A DNA stretch of 6,396 bases from Betaproteobacteria bacterium (GCA_025997075.1 BNUC01000175.1:1-6396), one strand, 5' to 3'. Positions 1 to 5,681 are shown, counted from the stretch's first letter. Numbers and translations: made by a program. Notes: generated by a model from the sequence alone, not told the origin.

Positions 1-46
1 GTAACTCATTGAGCAGCGGAAGTGTTTGCAGGATGCGTTTTTGCAT
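1..46 (-). CDS. 5' end of a gene running off the window, possibly a D-2-hydroxyacid dehydrogenase
   Basis: An ATG on the minus strand at 46-44 opens a frame with no stop to the window edge, reading MQKRILQTLPLLNEL. The opening 'RILQTxPL' resembles the first beta strand of D-isomer-specific 2-hydroxyacid dehydrogenases (glyoxylate/hydroxypyruvate reductase type), which often begin M-K-x-R-(I/V)-L-Q-x-x-P-L. That is recognition from only 15 residues and is weak. There is no strong Shine-Dalgarno, only a GAGAGA about 10 bases upstream. It points the same way as the two CoA-transferase genes and starts 61 bases after the second one ends, so it could be a third gene of that operon or have its own promoter in the AT-rich gap. 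Confidence 0.4.
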   Translation of the reverse strand, partial: MQKRILQTLPLLNEL

Positions 47-74
47 CACAACAGTCTCTCTATTTTTCATCCAG

Positions 75-88
75 ATACTGTTCAGTAT
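75..88. promoter_or_regulatory. 14-bp palindrome ATACTG-TT-CAGTAT in the gap before the partial gene
   Basis: The 61-base gap (47-107) is clearly AT-rich and holds a perfect 6-2-6 inverted repeat, followed on the plus strand by a T-rich run. It could be a regulator site for the gene entering at position 46. Read on the plus strand it resembles a weak terminator, but no plus-strand gene precedes it. A similar ACTG-N4-CAGT repeat lies at 1969-1980. The role is inferred; only the symmetry is observed. Confidence 0.35.
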
Positions 89-107
89 TTTTATTTAATT
101 GTTAATG

Positions 108-794
108 TTATTTGGTAACAATCCCTATGGCCTGGGCGGTGAAAGCCGTGCCGATAAAGTTGATCGTGGACTCCACCTGCGACAGGTCGATCTTCATACC
201 CTCTCCCGTCAGGCGTTTACGCCGCAAGGCGGCGAGCACGGCAAAGGCGGCATGATAAGGGTTGGCCGCGTGGTCCGGGTAATGGGTACCGGGACCAACG
301 GGAACGCCAGGGCCGTATGCGGTTGACCACATAAGGCCGGAGACCGAGCTTATCGTCATGCCGACGCCAATCATCTCGGCTCTGGGGCCGTCTTCCCCGT
401 ACATGGGCATGGACAAATAAATGATGTCGGGCTTGACTGTTCGAACCGACTCGTATCCAAGGCCAAGGCGATCCATGGCGCCGGGTCCATAGTTATTTGA
501 AATGACATCGGATTGCCGAATGATGTCGAAGACGAGCTTGTGGCCAGCTTCGGTTTTGAGGTTCAGTACAACGCTTTTTTTTCCAGTATTGCGGGAGGCG
601 AAATATCCACTCCGGTTAACTCCGTATTTGCGATCTTTGAAAGGACCACCGGTACGTACGGAATCGAGCCGAACGGAACTTTCGATCTTGATGATATCGG
701 CGCCGAAATCGGAAAATATCTTGGTGCCGAAAGGGCCTGCTCCCGCCCAAGTGAGATCCACGAAGCGCACTCCTTTCAGAAAATCGGGTTTCAT
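108..794 (-). CDS. CaiB/BaiF (class III) CoA-transferase, catalytic-type subunit, C-terminally truncated
   Basis: This encodes 228 residues of the class III CoA-transferase fold, which moves CoA between carboxylic acids through an aspartyl-CoA anhydride. The N-terminal Rossmann region is clear: residues 8-40 run from GVRFVDLTWAGAGP to GADIIKIES, followed by RNTGKKSVVLNLK (68-80). Catalytic Asp174 sits in HYPDHAANPYHAAFAVLAAL, and the family block GEGMKIDLSQVES (198-209) follows. The start was chosen at 794 because its ATG overlaps the TGA stop of the upstream gene (ATGA) and is preceded by AAGGAG five bases away; the longer start at 854 would run deep into that gene. Family members are about 380-410 residues, so roughly 170 C-terminal residues are missing. 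The frame ends in TAA and only AT-rich intergenic DNA follows, so no simple frameshift restores it. It may be a decayed gene or an unusual short subunit. The family is certain; activity is doubtful. Confidence 0.85.
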   Translation of the reverse strand: MKPDFLKGVRFVDLTWAGAGPFGTKIFSDFGADIIKIESSVRLDSVRTGGPFKDRKYGVNRSGYFASRNTGKKSVVLNLKTEAGHKLVFDIIRQSDVISNNYGPGAMDRLGLGYESVRTVKPDIIYLSMPMYGEDGPRAEMIGVGMTISSVSGLMWSTAYGPGVPVGPGTHYPDHAANPYHAAFAVLAALRRKRLTGEGMKIDLSQVESTINFIGTAFTAQAIGIVTK

Positions 795-1945
795 ACCAGC
801 TCCTTCATCATCGCATTGTGCTCGCCCAACGTCGGCGCACGGCCGGTAACCCATACCTGCGGTGTCAGTTTGTAGGGCGCCCCGGGGAAACGTATTCTTC
901 TTCCGCTTTCCATCTCCACTTGCGTAAAAAAATCACGATAAGCGAGCTGAGGATCAGCGATTACATCACTGACGCGGTTCACCGGTCCCATGACGATGCG
1001 GCGTGCTATCGCCTGGCGCGTCAGTTCTTCCTTATCGAATAGGGTCGAGAAAGTGGTGAATACTGCACGGAACTCTTCGCGTGCATCTTTTGTCGTCCGC
1101 CATTCCCGGTCCAGCCATCGTTCCTGCGAAAAAAAAGTTCCTGCCGGATGTTCGATCTCGGTTATCCAGGCTATCAGCGAATTCCATGAATTGCCGACTC
1201 GCGTAGGCGAGGAAAGAAAAACGAAACCATCACGGCAGGGGAAAATATCCTCGGCTGCGTCGCGTGTTCCCTCGCCGCCACGAACCGATATCCGCCGCTC
1301 AAGATCCCAGACCTGGATGGCGTTTTGCAGCGAATGCGCGATACATTCCTGTACCGAGACGTCTATCAGATGACCTTGTCCGCTCGTTTCCAGATGGTTG
1401 AGCGCAATGGCCGTAACGGTCGCCGCATATATGGACGGAACCATGGTCGCCTGTACAAACGGCAGCGCCAGGGGTTCGCGGTCAATGCGTCCCGACATCC
1501 AGGCAATGCCCCCCGAGGCCTGAAGCACGAGGTCGGAAGCGGGCGCATCGGCAAGCGGACCGGTCATGCCGTAGGGGGAAATGGCAGTGATCACGAGTTG
1601 CGGCATAGCGGCGCGAATCTGCTCCGCTCTGTCATAAAGCGGCCCGCCGCGCTCCACGAATACGACCTTGGCGCTGGCCAGCAACGCGTCAAGGAGTTCC
1701 CCGGCACGCGGGCTGGAAAAATCGAACACAACGCTTTTCTTGTTGGCGTTCAGAAATGTGAAGCGCTGCTCTGCCTCGGGCGTTCGCACACGGTCGGGCA
1801 AACCTTCGGGAGGTTCGAGGCGTATCACTTCGGCCCCGAGGTCGGCGAACAGTTTTCCCGCATAGAGGCCGTAACGGTACGTCATATCGAGAATGCGGAT
1901 TCCCTGGTAGGGAGGCGTCTGAATGGTTTCTTTATCATTTGCCAT
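791..1945 (-). CDS. CaiB/BaiF (class III) CoA-transferase, full-length subunit lacking the catalytic Asp
   Basis: A 384-residue protein of normal family length. Recognisable blocks are GIRILDMTYRYGLYAGKLFADLGAEVIRLE (15-44), NANKKSVVFDF (66-76), ISPYGMTGP (122-130), the GQGHLIDVSVQE block (189-200), and a C-terminal region with GPVNRVSDVIADPQL and the closing 'APTLGEHN' typical of the family. Where active members carry the catalytic Asp a few residues before 'Y/H-A-A', this protein reads VQATMVPSIYAA (164-175), with no Asp. By analogy with two-gene class III systems such as benzylsuccinate CoA-transferase BbsEF, it may be the non-catalytic partner of the next gene. The start has an AAAGGA Shine-Dalgarno nine bases upstream. 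It is the first gene of the minus-strand operon, overlaps the next gene by 4 bp, and is divergent from the LysR gene. The substrate is unknown. Confidence 0.9.
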   Translation of the reverse strand: MANDKETIQTPPYQGIRILDMTYRYGLYAGKLFADLGAEVIRLEPPEGLPDRVRTPEAEQRFTFLNANKKSVVFDFSSPRAGELLDALLASAKVVFVERGGPLYDRAEQIRAAMPQLVITAISPYGMTGPLADAPASDLVLQASGGIAWMSGRIDREPLALPFVQATMVPSIYAATVTAIALNHLETSGQGHLIDVSVQECIAHSLQNAIQVWDLERRISVRGGEGTRDAAEDIFPCRDGFVFLSSPTRVGNSWNSLIAWITEIEHPAGTFFSQERWLDREWRTTKDAREEFRAVFTTFSTLFDKEELTRQAIARRIVMGPVNRVSDVIADPQLAYRDFFTQVEMESGRRIRFPGAPYKLTPQVWVTGRAPTLGEHNAMMKELV

Positions 1946-1968
1946 GGTCTTACATCCTTTGCGGAAGC

Positions 1969-1980
1969 ACTGTGATCAGT
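1969..1980. promoter_or_regulatory. ACTG-TGAT-CAGT inverted repeat upstream of the CoA-transferase operon
   Basis: A perfect 4-4-4 inverted repeat lies about 24 bases before the ATG of the first CoA-transferase gene, downstream of its predicted promoter. A site here could act as an operator blocking transcription, but the arms are short and chance is possible. Confidence 0.25.
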
Positions 1981-2006
1981 TTCGCGTTATCTCGGCTACG
2001 GCCAAA

Positions 2007-2035
2007 AATATACCCATTGCCTGATGTACTGAAAA
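2007..2035 (-). promoter_or_regulatory. Predicted promoter of the CoA-transferase operon
   Basis: On the minus strand a -35-like TTTTCA (2035-2030) is separated by 17 bases from a -10-like TATATT (2012-2007). An A-tract of nine lies a few bases upstream of the -35 and could act as an UP element. The predicted leader to the ATG at 1945 is about 55 bases. The match to sigma-70 consensus is moderate. It is strengthened by the same arrangement upstream of the kinase gene. Confidence 0.5.
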
Positions 2036-2051
2036 ATGATATTTTTTTTTA
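2027..2051 (-). repeat. Copy 1 of a 25-bp promoter block shared with the kinase gene
   Basis: Read on the minus strand, this begins with TAAAAAAAAATATCA and runs through the -35 to GTA. It matches 3164-3188 on plus at 22 of 25 positions, including an exact 15-base core with nine A in both. The end of the core is 91 bases before the CoA-transferase ATG, against 87 bases for the kinase. A separate TCACTTAT at 2066-2059 (minus) is also found at 3176-3183 on plus. Both genes therefore carry the block in the same orientation, which suggests a shared UP element or activator site. Confidence 0.65.
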
Positions 2052-2073
2052 AAAATACATAAGTGAAAATTAT

Positions 2074-2979
2074 ATGAATAATTTGAACTTCCTCTCCCTT
2101 GAAGCTCTTTGCTGTATCGCGCGTCTCGGGACATTCCAGGCGGCCGCCGACCACATGCACATCACACAGCCAGCGATTTCAACGCGTATCCGCGAGCTTG
2201 AAACACGGCTTGGTTTTCCGATCTTTCAAAAGCGCGGCCGCAATATGGAACTGACAACGCAGGGCAGGGGATTTGTCAGACGCATCGACCCCCTGCTGGC
2301 AGCCATCAAGGATACCGTTCTCTCCATAGGAAACCCTGAGGCAGCCACTGGCCTCGTCTCTATCGGCATCAGCGAAAGCATCGGTTTTACCTGGTTTCCC
2401 AAACTGATTAACGCGGCGCGGCGCATCATGCCCCGGCTATCCTACTCGGTAAGCGTGGGGCTCACGGAAGATACGCAGCGCGATCTTGAAAACGGAAAAT
2501 TCGATCTTGTTTTCCTCGCCATTCCGCTGAATTCGTATCGTTTTAAAACCTGTCCGGTCGGCTTGTTGAATATCCGGTGGGTAGGCGCGCCTTCCATGGT
2601 CGGTAACGAAGGCGGACTTTCCAAGCTGGATTGGCTGGATTTAATTACGAACTACCCGATCTGGTCTCTTTCAAAGGATTCCATTCTTTATCCGAGGTTG
2701 CGGGAAATCCTGGAGCGGGAAAAATTAGCTGTGGATGTCGATATTTGCGACAATGTCCTCACCATGGTGCAGCTTATCGTCGCCGGGACGGGAATCGGCA
2801 TTCTTCCCGAGGCGCTGGTGAAAAAAAGCTTACTGGACGGCAGCCTCGTGGAGATCAGGAACGCGCCCCAAATTCCCAGCCTGCAAATGCAGGCTGCCTG
2901 GCAGGCCGACAGGGATCAGTTCATCATCCAGAATCTCGTGGATATTGCGACCCTGGTAACAACATTCCCGAAAAGCTGA
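2074..2979 (+). CDS. LysR-type transcriptional regulator
   Basis: A 301-residue protein of standard LysR length. The N-terminal winged helix-turn-helix is clear: FLSLEALCCIARLGTFQAAADH (5-26), then ITQPAISTRIRELETRLGFPIFQKR and the wing ending ELTTQG. The rest (about 90-295) is the periplasmic-binding-protein-like effector domain, with VSIGISESIG opening it and the conserved IVAGTGIGILPEALV near the C-terminus. It is a cytoplasmic DNA-binding protein, presumably sensing a small organic molecule of the local pathway. The start at 2074 fits the usual LysR N-terminus; the Shine-Dalgarno is weak (AAGTGA about seven bases upstream). It is divergent from the CoA-transferase operon across 128 bp, the classic LysR layout for regulating the neighbour and itself. 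Control of the downstream kinase is inferred from the shared promoter block. The ligand is unknown. Confidence 0.95.
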   Translation: MNNLNFLSLEALCCIARLGTFQAAADHMHITQPAISTRIRELETRLGFPIFQKRGRNMELTTQGRGFVRRIDPLLAAIKDTVLSIGNPEAATGLVSIGISESIGFTWFPKLINAARRIMPRLSYSVSVGLTEDTQRDLENGKFDLVFLAIPLNSYRFKTCPVGLLNIRWVGAPSMVGNEGGLSKLDWLDLITNYPIWSLSKDSILYPRLREILEREKLAVDVDICDNVLTMVQLIVAGTGIGILPEALVKKSLLDGSLVEIRNAPQIPSLQMQAAWQADRDQFIIQNLVDIATLVTTFPKS

Positions 2980-3000
2980 GCACGCTTTGAGCCGTGACAG

Positions 3001-3029
3001 CGTAAGCGAAACTCTATTTCGCCGTTACG
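3001..3029 (+). terminator. Bulged 11-bp hairpin after the LysR gene
   Basis: The arms are CGTAA and GCGAAA, with loop CTCTA, then TTTCGC, a two-base CG bulge and TTACG. The hairpin starts 22 bases after the LysR stop and probably marks the 3' end of that transcript. No T-run follows, so it does not look like a standard intrinsic terminator. A processing or stabilising stem-loop is an alternative. Confidence 0.4.
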
Positions 3030-3131
3030 TGCTGAGGGGGGCACCTCAAAGACAATCTGTTCCCTGTATGCCCACATTCCCGTCGGCACTTGCCCCCACG
3101 GCCCGTGCGGAGGCGTACTCGAGCCACAGAG

Positions 3132-3163
3132 TTTATGTCGCATAAATTTTTATTATGAATAAA
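3132..3163. promoter_or_regulatory. Two tandem 6-3-6 palindromes upstream of the kinase promoter
   Basis: TTTATG-TCG-CATAAA (3132-3146) and TTTATT-ATG-AATAAA (3149-3163) are both perfect inverted repeats with three-base centres, spaced 17 bp centre to centre. They abut the A-tract of the kinase promoter. Each contains the T-N11-A pattern of LysR-type boxes inside a symmetric arm pair, so they are candidate activator sites for the LysR protein encoded just upstream. AT-rich DNA yields such repeats by chance more easily, so the role is inference. Confidence 0.45.
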
Positions 3164-3188
3164 TAAAAAAAAATATCACTTATCTGTA
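3164..3188 (+). repeat. Copy 2 of the 25-bp promoter block
   Basis: This begins with TAAAAAAAAATATCA and differs from the copy at 2051-2027 (minus) at only three positions. It contains the predicted -35 of the kinase promoter at its 3' side. As in copy 1, the A-tract sits directly upstream of the -35. Confidence 0.65.
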
Positions 3189-3208
3189 TGATGCATGCCT
3201 GTTATTGT
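3180..3208 (+). promoter_or_regulatory. Predicted promoter of the dihydroxyacetone-kinase gene
   Basis: A -35-like TTATCT (3180-3185), a 17-base spacer and a -10-like TATTGT (3203-3208) occupy exactly the same place relative to the 25-bp block as the predicted CoA-transferase promoter. The hexamers match consensus poorly, as expected for an activator-dependent promoter. Transcription would start near 3215, downstream of the GTG at 3188 that gives the longest kinase frame, which argues against that start. Confidence 0.45.
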
Positions 3209-3242
3209 TACGCACCGTTGGTTCACAAGATGGAGATAAAAC

Positions 3243-3269
3243 ATGACGGAGGCACTGAGCGTACTATGA
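3243..3269 (+). CDS. 8-codon leader ORF coupled to the kinase start
   Basis: ATG at 3243 reads MTEALSVL and stops at TGA 3267-3269, overlapping the kinase ATG (3266-3268) as ATGA. It has its own GGAG Shine-Dalgarno at 3232-3235, seven bases upstream, which is better spaced than the GGAGG (3248-3252) lying 13 bases before the kinase start and inside this ORF. Ribosomes that finish the leader would be placed on the kinase start, so it may serve translational coupling. It could equally be a chance frame; no family can be assigned to so short a peptide. Confidence 0.4.
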   Translation: MTEALSVL

Positions 3270-4963
3270 AAAAATTTATCAACAACCCTCGCAATGTAGT
3301 GCGAGAGATGCTTGAAGGGTTCGTTTCGCTAAATCCGGATCAGGCGCTGCTGAGCGATGCGGATATCATCATTAGAGCGGATTTGCCGGAGCCTCCGCAG
3401 AGAAGGGTTGCGGTTCTCTCCGGAGGTGGCAGCGGCCATGAACCGGCGCATTCCGGCTATGTCGGGGAAGGGATGCTGACCGGAGCTATAGCGGGTGAAG
3501 TATTCACGTCGCCCAGCGTTGACGCGGTGCTTACGGCTATCCGCGCGACAGCCGGCCCGAACGGCGCGGTATTGATTGTCAAAAACTACACGGGCGACCG
3601 GTTGAATTTCGGATTGGCCGCGGAATTGGCGACGGCTGAGGGAATTCCGACGGAGGTTGTCGTTGTCGCGGACGATGCGGCGTTACGGGAGACCGTTGAG
3701 CCGGAGCGGCGGCGAGGTATTGCCGGTACGGTACTGGTTCACAAAATTGCGGGAGCCGCAGTGGCCGCGGGTGCCAACCTGCAGGAAGTTGCGGCGGAAG
3801 CGCGGGCGGCCGCCGCTTCCCTCCGCACAATGGGGGTTGCCATCGGATCGTGCACCGTTCCGGCGGTCGGCAGTCCGAGTTTTTCGCTCGGCGACAAGGA
3901 AATGGAGCTGGGGCTCGGTATTCATGGCGAGCAAGGGGTTCGCAAGGCCAATATCGTTCACGCGGACATGATCGTGGACACGATACTGGACACGCTGATC
4001 ACGGATAAAGGCAATGCCGCGGGCGACCGGGTCGCGCTCCTGGTAAACGGGTTGGGTGGAACGCCCCCCATGGAGTTGGCCATAGTCGCGCGGCGCGCGA
4101 TGCAGCGCTTGCGTGAGGAGTCCCTGATCGTTGAACGGGCTTGGTGCGGCACGTTTATGACGTCCCTGGAAATGCCGGGCGTGTCTCTGACGCTGCTTTC
4201 CCTTGATGACGCGCGAATTGCGCGCCTTGACGCCGAGGCGCACGCGCCAGCCTGGCCCGGAATAGGCCTGATTGCCGAACCCCGCCAAGTCGAGGTAAAA
4301 ATTGCGCAGGCCGAGGTTGCGGAACATACCGCTCCCGGCCCCCTTTCCTCCGTCCTGCAAAAAATGGCGCTGACCGTCGCCCAGACATTGGAGGAACAAG
4401 AGGGCACGCTGACGGATCTGGATATGCAAACAGGCGATGGCGACCTGGGGGTCAGCATGGCGCGCGGGGCCGCAGCTATCCGCTCCTTGCCGGACAGCGT
4501 CTGGGCCAATCCGGCTGTCGCCTTTACCGCGATAGGCAACGCAATACGGCGGGCCGTTGCGGGCAGTTCCGGTCCTCTTTATGCCGTCGGTTTGCTGCGC
4601 ATCGCGCGTGCGCTCAACTTTCCGGGCGCAGAGGTAGACAAATTCGTCTGGGCGCATGCGTTTTCAGAAGGTGTGACCGCCATATCTACCCTCGGCGGCG
4701 CCAAACCGGGTGACCGGACGATGCTGGACGCACTGTACCCGGCTGCGGAAGCTTTTTGTGCCGCAATCGACACGGGTCAGACCCTGTCGGCCGCGTGGGA
4801 ACGCGCAGTCGAGGCCGCTGACCGGGGTGCGGCCGCCACCGCATCCATGAAGCCGAAGCTCGGGCGCGCTGCGTACCTGGGAGACAGGGCCATCGGGTTT
4901 GAGGATGCCGGCGCGCGTGCCGTCGTGATCTGGATGAAAGCTCTGTGCGACAATGCCCGGTGA
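3266..4963 (+). CDS. dhaK: Single-chain ATP-dependent dihydroxyacetone kinase (DhaK-DhaL fusion)
   Basis: A 565-residue cytoplasmic enzyme of the Citrobacter freundii type, which phosphorylates dihydroxyacetone with ATP to give dihydroxyacetone phosphate for glycolysis. The DhaK domain (about 1-335) has GGGSGHEPAHSGYVGEGMLTGA (53-74), Lys106 and Asp111 in VKNYTGDRLNFG, and His220 in GLGIHGEQG, the residue that covalently holds the ketone substrate. The DhaL domain (about 358-565) has the Mg-ATP aspartates 386, 391 and 393 in DMQTGDGD, GSSGPLY (433-439) and GDRTMLDAL (482-490). All key residues are present. The start at 3266 fits the family N-terminus MKKFINNP; the longest frame adds 26 unlikely residues. 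The gene has its own predicted promoter and a leader ORF. Related family members act on erythrulose or other short ketoses, so the exact substrate is open. Confidence 0.93.
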   Translation: MKKFINNPRNVVREMLEGFVSLNPDQALLSDADIIIRADLPEPPQRRVAVLSGGGSGHEPAHSGYVGEGMLTGAIAGEVFTSPSVDAVLTAIRATAGPNGAVLIVKNYTGDRLNFGLAAELATAEGIPTEVVVVADDAALRETVEPERRRGIAGTVLVHKIAGAAVAAGANLQEVAAEARAAAASLRTMGVAIGSCTVPAVGSPSFSLGDKEMELGLGIHGEQGVRKANIVHADMIVDTILDTLITDKGNAAGDRVALLVNGLGGTPPMELAIVARRAMQRLREESLIVERAWCGTFMTSLEMPGVSLTLLSLDDARIARLDAEAHAPAWPGIGLIAEPRQVEVKIAQAEVAEHTAPGPLSSVLQKMALTVAQTLEEQEGTLTDLDMQTGDGDLGVSMARGAAAIRSLPDSVWANPAVAFTAIGNAIRRAVAGSSGPLYAVGLLRIARALNFPGAEVDKFVWAHAFSEGVTAISTLGGAKPGDRTMLDALYPAAEAFCAAIDTGQTLSAAWERAVEAADRGAAATASMKPKLGRAAYLGDRAIGFEDAGARAVVIWMKALCDNAR

Positions 4964-5013
4964 GGGAAAAAAAGAAATATGTGTGATTTGCCGCCATTCT
5001 GGCTGGAAGAAAC

Positions 5014-5052
5014 GCACTGGATTCCGGCTTTCGCCGGAATGACGGTTTTTTT
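5014..5052 (+). repeat. REP-like hairpin with T-run, probable terminator of the kinase gene
   Basis: ATTCCGGC-TTTC-GCCGGAAT (5021-5040) is a perfect 8-bp stem with a 4-base loop, flanked by ACTGG before and GACGG after. This is a very common interspersed repeat of beta- and gammaproteobacteria. Read in minus-strand frames it gives the familiar false peptides 'SFRRKPESS' and 'HSGESRNP'. Seven T follow at 5046-5052, so on plus it can also act as an intrinsic terminator, 58 bases after the kinase stop. Confidence 0.75.
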
Positions 5053-5095
5053 GCGTCAGTGAAACCCAAAATCCCAACCGCTGTTACTGCCCTGC

Positions 5096-5098
5096 TTA
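5096..5098 (+). repeat. Left target-site duplication TTA
   Basis: TTA directly outside the left inverted repeat is matched by TTA at 6038-6040. A 3-bp TNA duplication is typical of the IS1031-type branch of the IS5 family. The final A is also complementary to the base at the other end, so the boundary could be shifted by one base. Confidence 0.65.
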
Positions 5099-5115
5099 GT
5101 ACTTATCCGTAAATA
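5098..5115 (+). repeat. Left terminal inverted repeat
   Basis: AGTACTTATCCGTAAATA is the exact reverse complement of 6021-6038. If the duplication is TTA, the repeat proper begins at the G of 5099. Confidence 0.9.
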
Positions 5116-5174
5116 GCTTGTAATAATCAATCCCAAGGTTTATGCTGTTGTTTTGAACAGTGAGGCCGTGGAAT

Positions 5175-5681
5175 ATGAAGCGCTTGGCGAGTTGGGAAGT
5201 ATCGGATGCATTCTGGAGCCGAGTTGAGCCCCTGATCCCGGTGACGCAACGCGACCCGGAAAAAAAATACCAACGCAAGCCGGGTGCCGGGCGCAAACCG
5301 AAGGCGGCGCGCACGGTGTTTGAAGGGATCGTCTATGTGCTGCGCACGGGGTGCCAGTGGAAGGCGCTGCCCAAAGAGGTGTTTGGGAGTTCGAGCGCCA
5401 TCCACAAACGGTTCCTGGAGTGGGAAGAAGCGGGCGTATTCCTCAAGCTTTGGCAAAGCGGTCTGGCCGAGTATGACGAAATGGAAGGCATCGCCTGGAC
5501 ATGGCAGAGCATCGACGGGGCGATGATCAAAGCCCCGCTGGCTCAGGAATCTGTCGGGAGCAACCCAACGGATCGGGGAAAAAAATGGAAGCAAGCGCAA
5601 CATGCTCACCGACGCGCGTGGCGTCCCGTTATCCGTCGTCGTCTGCGGGGCGAATCGCCACGATGTGAAGTCCTTGCCTGA
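5175..5681 (+). CDS. IS5-family transposase, N-terminal part (orfA)
   Basis: The N-terminal portion of the transposase: MKRLASWEVSDAFWSRVEPLIP matches the usual opening 'x-L-S-D-x-x-W-x-x-I-E-P-L-L-P'. GRKPKAARTVFEGIVYVLRTGCQWKALPKEVFGSSSAIHKRFLEWE (40-84) is the family DUF4096 region. The first catalytic Asp is 114 in WQSIDGAMIKAP. After NPTDRGKK (130-137) the frame leaves the family sequence at the A7 run (5579-5585) and continues as unrelated residues to 5681. The ATG at 5175 is preferred over the GTG at 5160 because AGTGAGG lies about nine bases upstream of it and it fits family length. This polypeptide alone lacks the second Asp and the Glu, so it cannot be an active transposase. Confidence 0.88.
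   Translation: MKRLASWEVSDAFWSRVEPLIPVTQRDPEKKYQRKPGAGRKPKAARTVFEGIVYVLRTGCQWKALPKEVFGSSSAIHKRFLEWEEAGVFLKLWQSGLAEYDEMEGIAWTWQSIDGAMIKAPLAQESVGSNPTDRGKKWKQAQHAHRRAWRPVIRRRLRGESPRCEVLA
5579..5585 (+). other. A7 run where the transposase frame changes
   Basis: GGGG followed by seven A and TGG separates the two transposase frames. With six A the reading would be continuous (NPTDRGKNGSKRNMLTDARGVPL), which matches the family. The run is therefore either a one-base insertion or a slippage site at which some transcripts or ribosomes restore the full protein. Confidence 0.7.

Noticed and set aside
75..90. LexA-type operator reading of the palindrome
   Set aside because: The CTGT-N8-ACAG spacing of the usual proteobacterial LexA box is not present; only simple symmetry is.
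795..854. Longer start (854) for the second CoA-transferase
   Set aside because: It adds 20 residues unlike the family that overlap the upstream gene; the ATG at 794 has AAGGAG and an ATGA overlap and matches the family N-terminus.
3188..3265. Longer start for the kinase
   Set aside because: The 26 extra residues (cysteine and histidine rich) are not part of the family, and this start lies inside the predicted promoter.
3683..4657. Long open frame of 324 codons antisense to the kinase
   Set aside because: It has no recognisable domain and lies wholly within a GC-rich gene with all catalytic residues; it is a typical shadow of GC-rich codon use.
4664..5077. Minus-strand frames with 'HSGESRNP' and 'SFRRKPESS' peptides
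   Set aside because: These peptides are the well-known false translations of the REP-like hairpin, not proteins.
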